Positions 61,596-64,000 of a DNA stretch of 64,000 nucleotides are shown here, piece by piece. The stretch comes from Jejuia sp040720935 (GTDB lineage: Bacteria; Bacteroidota; Bacteroidia; Flavobacteriales; Flavobacteriaceae). Location: assembly GCF_040720935.1 (NCBI RefSeq), contig NZ_JBFDAE010000007.1, positions 62,001 to 126,000 of the forward strand. Direction: 5' to 3'. Within the stretch, counting starts at the first letter, position 1. Each line of letters starts with the position of its first letter. Below the pieces are notes generated by a model. That model saw only the letters and a list, made by a program, of their open reading frames with translations. It was not told the DNA's origin and did no database searches. Position numbers and translations under genes: made by a program.

Positions 61596-63125
61596 TTACC
61601 CGATAATCATTCCCGCAATAGTAGCCGAAATCAATGAAGCAATCGTCCCACCAATCAATGCTTTCATTCCAAATTTAGATAAGGTTTTACGTTGCCCTGG
61701 CGCTAAAGAGCCAATGCCACCAATTTGAATACCTATAGACGCAAAATTAGCAAAACCGCACAACATATAAGTTGCCATAACTATAGATTTTTGATAGTTT
61801 AAATGCAAAGCGTTTTTTACATCTTTAAGTTCAACTAATTGCATGTATCCTATAAACTCACTCGCAGCTAATTTAATTCCAATGAGCTGCCCCATCATCA
61901 TGGTGTCTTCTTTTTCAATACCAATAAGCCACATCAATGGTGCGAAAACAGTTCCTAATAGCGATTCAAGTGAAAGATTACTATATGGACTGTTATTTGA
62001 AACCCATTCGTTAATATTGCCAATAGAGCCTAGTTTTAATAAACCATAGTTTATCATTGCGATGAATGCCACAAACACCAATAGCATTGCAGCAACATTA
62101 ACTGCTAATTTTAAGCCTTCGGTTGTGCCATTTGAAATAGCGTCTAAAATATTAGAGCCAATTTTTTCCGACGAGACTTCTGCTTCTGTATTTACAGTTT
62201 CGGTTTGAGGATATAATATTTTTGAAATAACGATAGCTCCAGGTGCCGCCATAACTGACGCTGCTAACAAATGACTTGCAAAAAACTCTCTTAAAACAGG
62301 ATCATCACCTCCCAGAAATTGAATATAAACTGCCAGAACGCCACCAGCAACGGTCGCCATACCTCCAATCATGACCAAGAGCATTTCGGACTTATTCATT
62401 TTTTCTAGATAGGCTTTAATCATTAAAGGTGCTTCTGTTTGGCCTAAAAAAATGTTTCCGGCAACGCTTAAGCTTTCCGCGCCCGAAATACCCAATAGTT
62501 TTGTAAGTAACCAAGCTAGTCCCTTCACTACTTTTTGAATGATGCCCAAATAAAATAACACCGATGTTAACGCTGAAAAGAAAATAATGGTAGGTAATAT
62601 TGAAACGGCAAAATTAACCATTGGGCTTTCTATGGTGCCAGAAATAAAAGAGCTAAACAAGAATTCTGTTCCTGCTTCAGTAAAGGTCAATACTTTATTA
62701 AATGCTTTTCCTAAATAGTTGAAAACTAATTTTATAAAGGGAACTTTTAAAACACCTATGGCAATTAAAAGCTGAAATGTTAATCCTATGCCTACCGTTT
62801 TCCAATCAATAGCTTTTCTGTTTCTACTAAGAAGAAAACCAATAAAAATTAACGATACCATTCCTAAAATTCCGCGCCAAAGACTATGAAATGAAAAACC
62901 TTGACTGGGAATAATGGTGTTTTCTGAAGCGGTTTTTAATATAATTTCTTCGTTATTCTGTGGAATAACCTTGGTGTCGCCAATAAGAGTAGTATGTATT
63001 TCGCTATCAATTTCATTAACTATTTCAGTTGGGGTATCGACAGGGGTAATTTGGATGTTTTGGGAAAAAGAAGATGGACTAGCTAAAACTAAAATGAAAA
63101 AGCTAGACCAAATTAACTGTTTCAT
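61596..63125 (-). CDS. CNT-family nucleoside transporter (NupC-like) with exported N-terminal extension
   Basis: 509 residues. It imports nucleosides with H+ or Na+. Family motifs: GNIFLGQTEAPLMIKAYL, GGMATVAGGVLAVYI, GIKLAASEFIGYMQL and GFANFASIGIQIGGIGSLAP. Around ten TM helices start near residue 80. The first ~75 residues are unusual: a signal peptide (SSFFILVLASPSSFSQ) then a Thr/Ile/Glu-rich periplasmic stretch. The gene is separated from the nuclease gene by 14 bp, so the two are probably cotranscribed and both relate to nucleotide handling. Confidence 0.9.
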   Translation of the reverse strand: MKQLIWSSFFILVLASPSSFSQNIQITPVDTPTEIVNEIDSEIHTTLIGDTKVIPQNNEEIILKTASENTIIPSQGFSFHSLWRGILGMVSLIFIGFLLSRNRKAIDWKTVGIGLTFQLLIAIGVLKVPFIKLVFNYLGKAFNKVLTFTEAGTEFLFSSFISGTIESPMVNFAVSILPTIIFFSALTSVLFYLGIIQKVVKGLAWLLTKLLGISGAESLSVAGNIFLGQTEAPLMIKAYLEKMNKSEMLLVMIGGMATVAGGVLAVYIQFLGGDDPVLREFFASHLLAASVMAAPGAIVISKILYPQTETVNTEAEVSSEKIGSNILDAISNGTTEGLKLAVNVAAMLLVFVAFIAMINYGLLKLGSIGNINEWVSNNSPYSNLSLESLLGTVFAPLMWLIGIEKEDTMMMGQLIGIKLAASEFIGYMQLVELKDVKNALHLNYQKSIVMATYMLCGFANFASIGIQIGGIGSLAPGQRKTLSKFGMKALIGGTIASLISATIAGMIIG

Positions 63126-63139
63126 AACATTGGGAAGAT

Positions 63140-63760
63140 TTATCGTTTAGATATTTCATCTCGAATATGGGCTGCTTTTTCGTAGTCTTCATTAGCAACG
63201 GCTTCTTCCAGTAATTTATGAAGCTCTTCAAGGGATTTTGAGGAGAAATCTTCACTTGATACAGCTGGTTCTAATTCTCCAGAAAGAATATCATCGACTA
63301 AAATACTATCTTCAGAAGGTTTATCTTTATCTTCTTTTTTCGAATCTACTTTTAAGTAAATTCCAGCTTTGTCCAAAATATTTTTATAGGTAAAAATCGG
63401 GGCGTCAAAACGTAAGGCTAAAGCAATAGCATCACTTGTTCGGGCATCAATTATTTCTTCAATTTTATCGCGTTCGCAAATCAAACTTGAATAAAAAACA
63501 CCATCAACCAATTTGTGGATGATCACTTGTTTTACAACAATGTCAAATCGGTCAGCAAAATTTTTGAATAAATCGTGAGTTAAGGGTCTTGGTGGACGAA
63601 TTTCCTTCTCTAAAGCAATAGCAATAGATTGCGCTTCAAAAGCGCCAATAACAATGGGAAGTTTACGGTCACCATCAACTTCATTTAAAATTAAAGCATA
63701 CGCGCCATTTTGGGTCTGACTATACGATATACCTTTTATATTTAATCTTACTAAACTCAT
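63140..63760 (-). CDS. Bifunctional nuclease family (DUF151) protein with UVR motif
   Basis: 206 residues from ATG 63760; the longer start at 63778 adds six residues and is less likely. The DUF151 core is clear: LNIKGISYSQTQNGAYALIL, LPIVIGAFEAQSIAIALE, RPLTHDLFKNF and DARTSDAIALALRFDAPIF. The C-terminal ~35 residues form a UvrB/UvrC-type helix pair (LHKLLEEAVANEDYEKAAHI). It has reported RNase/DNase-type activity in relatives. It precedes the nucleoside transporter in the same direction. Confidence 0.9.
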   Translation of the reverse strand: MSLVRLNIKGISYSQTQNGAYALILNEVDGDRKLPIVIGAFEAQSIAIALEKEIRPPRPLTHDLFKNFADRFDIVVKQVIIHKLVDGVFYSSLICERDKIEEIIDARTSDAIALALRFDAPIFTYKNILDKAGIYLKVDSKKEDKDKPSEDSILVDDILSGELEPAVSSEDFSSKSLEELHKLLEEAVANEDYEKAAHIRDEISKR

Positions 63761-63878
63761 AATGCTATTAAAACGCAAAGAACCGCTTAAATTTGGAATT
63801 TACCAACTGCCATCGACAGATTTACAAATAATTTGCCAAATTTAAACAGTTCCTCGAAGCTACAAGTTATAAATTTTT

Positions 63879-64000
63879 TTATTGTTGTGCCTTAAAAGCT
63901 TTTAATTTTTCAATAAGTTGCGGTACAACTTCAAAGGCATCTCCAACTACACCATAGTCTGCGGCTTTAAAGAAAGGTGCTTCAGCATCAGTATTGATAA
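63879..64000 (-). CDS. etfA: Electron transfer flavoprotein subunit alpha, C-terminal fragment
   Basis: About 40 codons enter from the window edge (N terminus outside). The residues TDAEAPFFKAADYGVVGDAF and VVPQLIEKLKAF are the conserved C terminus of ETF alpha, which binds FAD and carries electrons from acyl-CoA dehydrogenases. It lies on the minus strand, upstream of the bifunctional nuclease gene and ending 118 bp before it. Confidence 0.85.
   Translation of the reverse strand, partial: INTDAEAPFFKAADYGVVGDAFEVVPQLIEKLKAFKAQQ

Overview
The window comes from a member of the Bacteroidota, almost certainly a marine Flavobacteriaceae. The evidence is type IX secretion sorting domains, a PorP/SprF-like gene, a SusC/SusD pair under a hybrid two-component sensor, AT-rich coding sequence, TAnnTTTG-type promoter boxes and the familiar flavobacterial versions of waaA, lspA, fabD and thyA. 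No rRNA, tRNA, CRISPR array, insertion sequence or phage gene was recognised.

Layout. (1) 1-11121: a very large surface adhesin (5' end outside the window) with 17 DUF11-type repeats and a C-terminal type B sorting domain, followed by PorP/SprF and an OmpA-family protein with PD40-like repeats. This is the usual secretion/attachment trio for type B cargo. (2) 11320-14526, minus strand: a tight four-gene operon of a coiled-coil protein, a roadblock-like protein, a Ras-like small GTPase and a histidine kinase whose receiver domain has lost its phospho-acceptor. It looks like a bacterial GTPase signalling module. (3) 14718-18358: a membrane protein, a 54-residue cysteine/proline-rich lipoprotein, and a TPR histidine kinase with its LuxR-type response regulator. 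(4) 18671-25656: ten closely packed genes, mostly membrane or exported, including two DUF4407-type proteins, an Ig-like protein, a zinc-ribbon/transglutaminase-like membrane protein, a six-TM protein, a secreted nuclease and a cysteine-rich exported protein. They look like one functional unit of unknown purpose. (5) 25676-48594: a polysaccharide utilization locus with a hybrid sensor, SusC, SusD, a surface lipoprotein, two parallel beta-helix proteins each followed by a SurA-like protein, a sulfatase, a beta-propeller lipoprotein and a GH2 enzyme. The cargo suggests a sulfated marine polysaccharide, but no known lyase family could be assigned. (6) 48680-64000: housekeeping and envelope genes (waaA, a DegT aminotransferase, galE-like, lspA, fabD, an FAD oxidoreductase, an acyl-CoA synthetase, a DHFR fused to a membrane domain, thyA, a nucleoside transporter, a bifunctional nuclease, the 3' end of etfA). 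They are interspersed with dispersed repeats and one broken small YtxH-like gene.

How the parts work together. In the PUL, the periplasmic propeller of the sensor should detect released oligosaccharide and its AraC domain should activate the locus. SusC/SusD and the lipoprotein bind and import glycan. The beta-helix proteins, sulfatase, GH2 and propeller protein would degrade it, and one beta-helix protein carries its own type IX sorting tail. The two SurA-like proteins are best read as dedicated folding partners of the beta-helix proteins.

The best candidates for undescribed biology are the GTPase/roadblock/pseudo-receiver operon, the DUF4407-centred ten-gene cluster, and the duplicated beta-helix plus SurA-like module. 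Domain calls were made by eye from translated sequence, without database searches.
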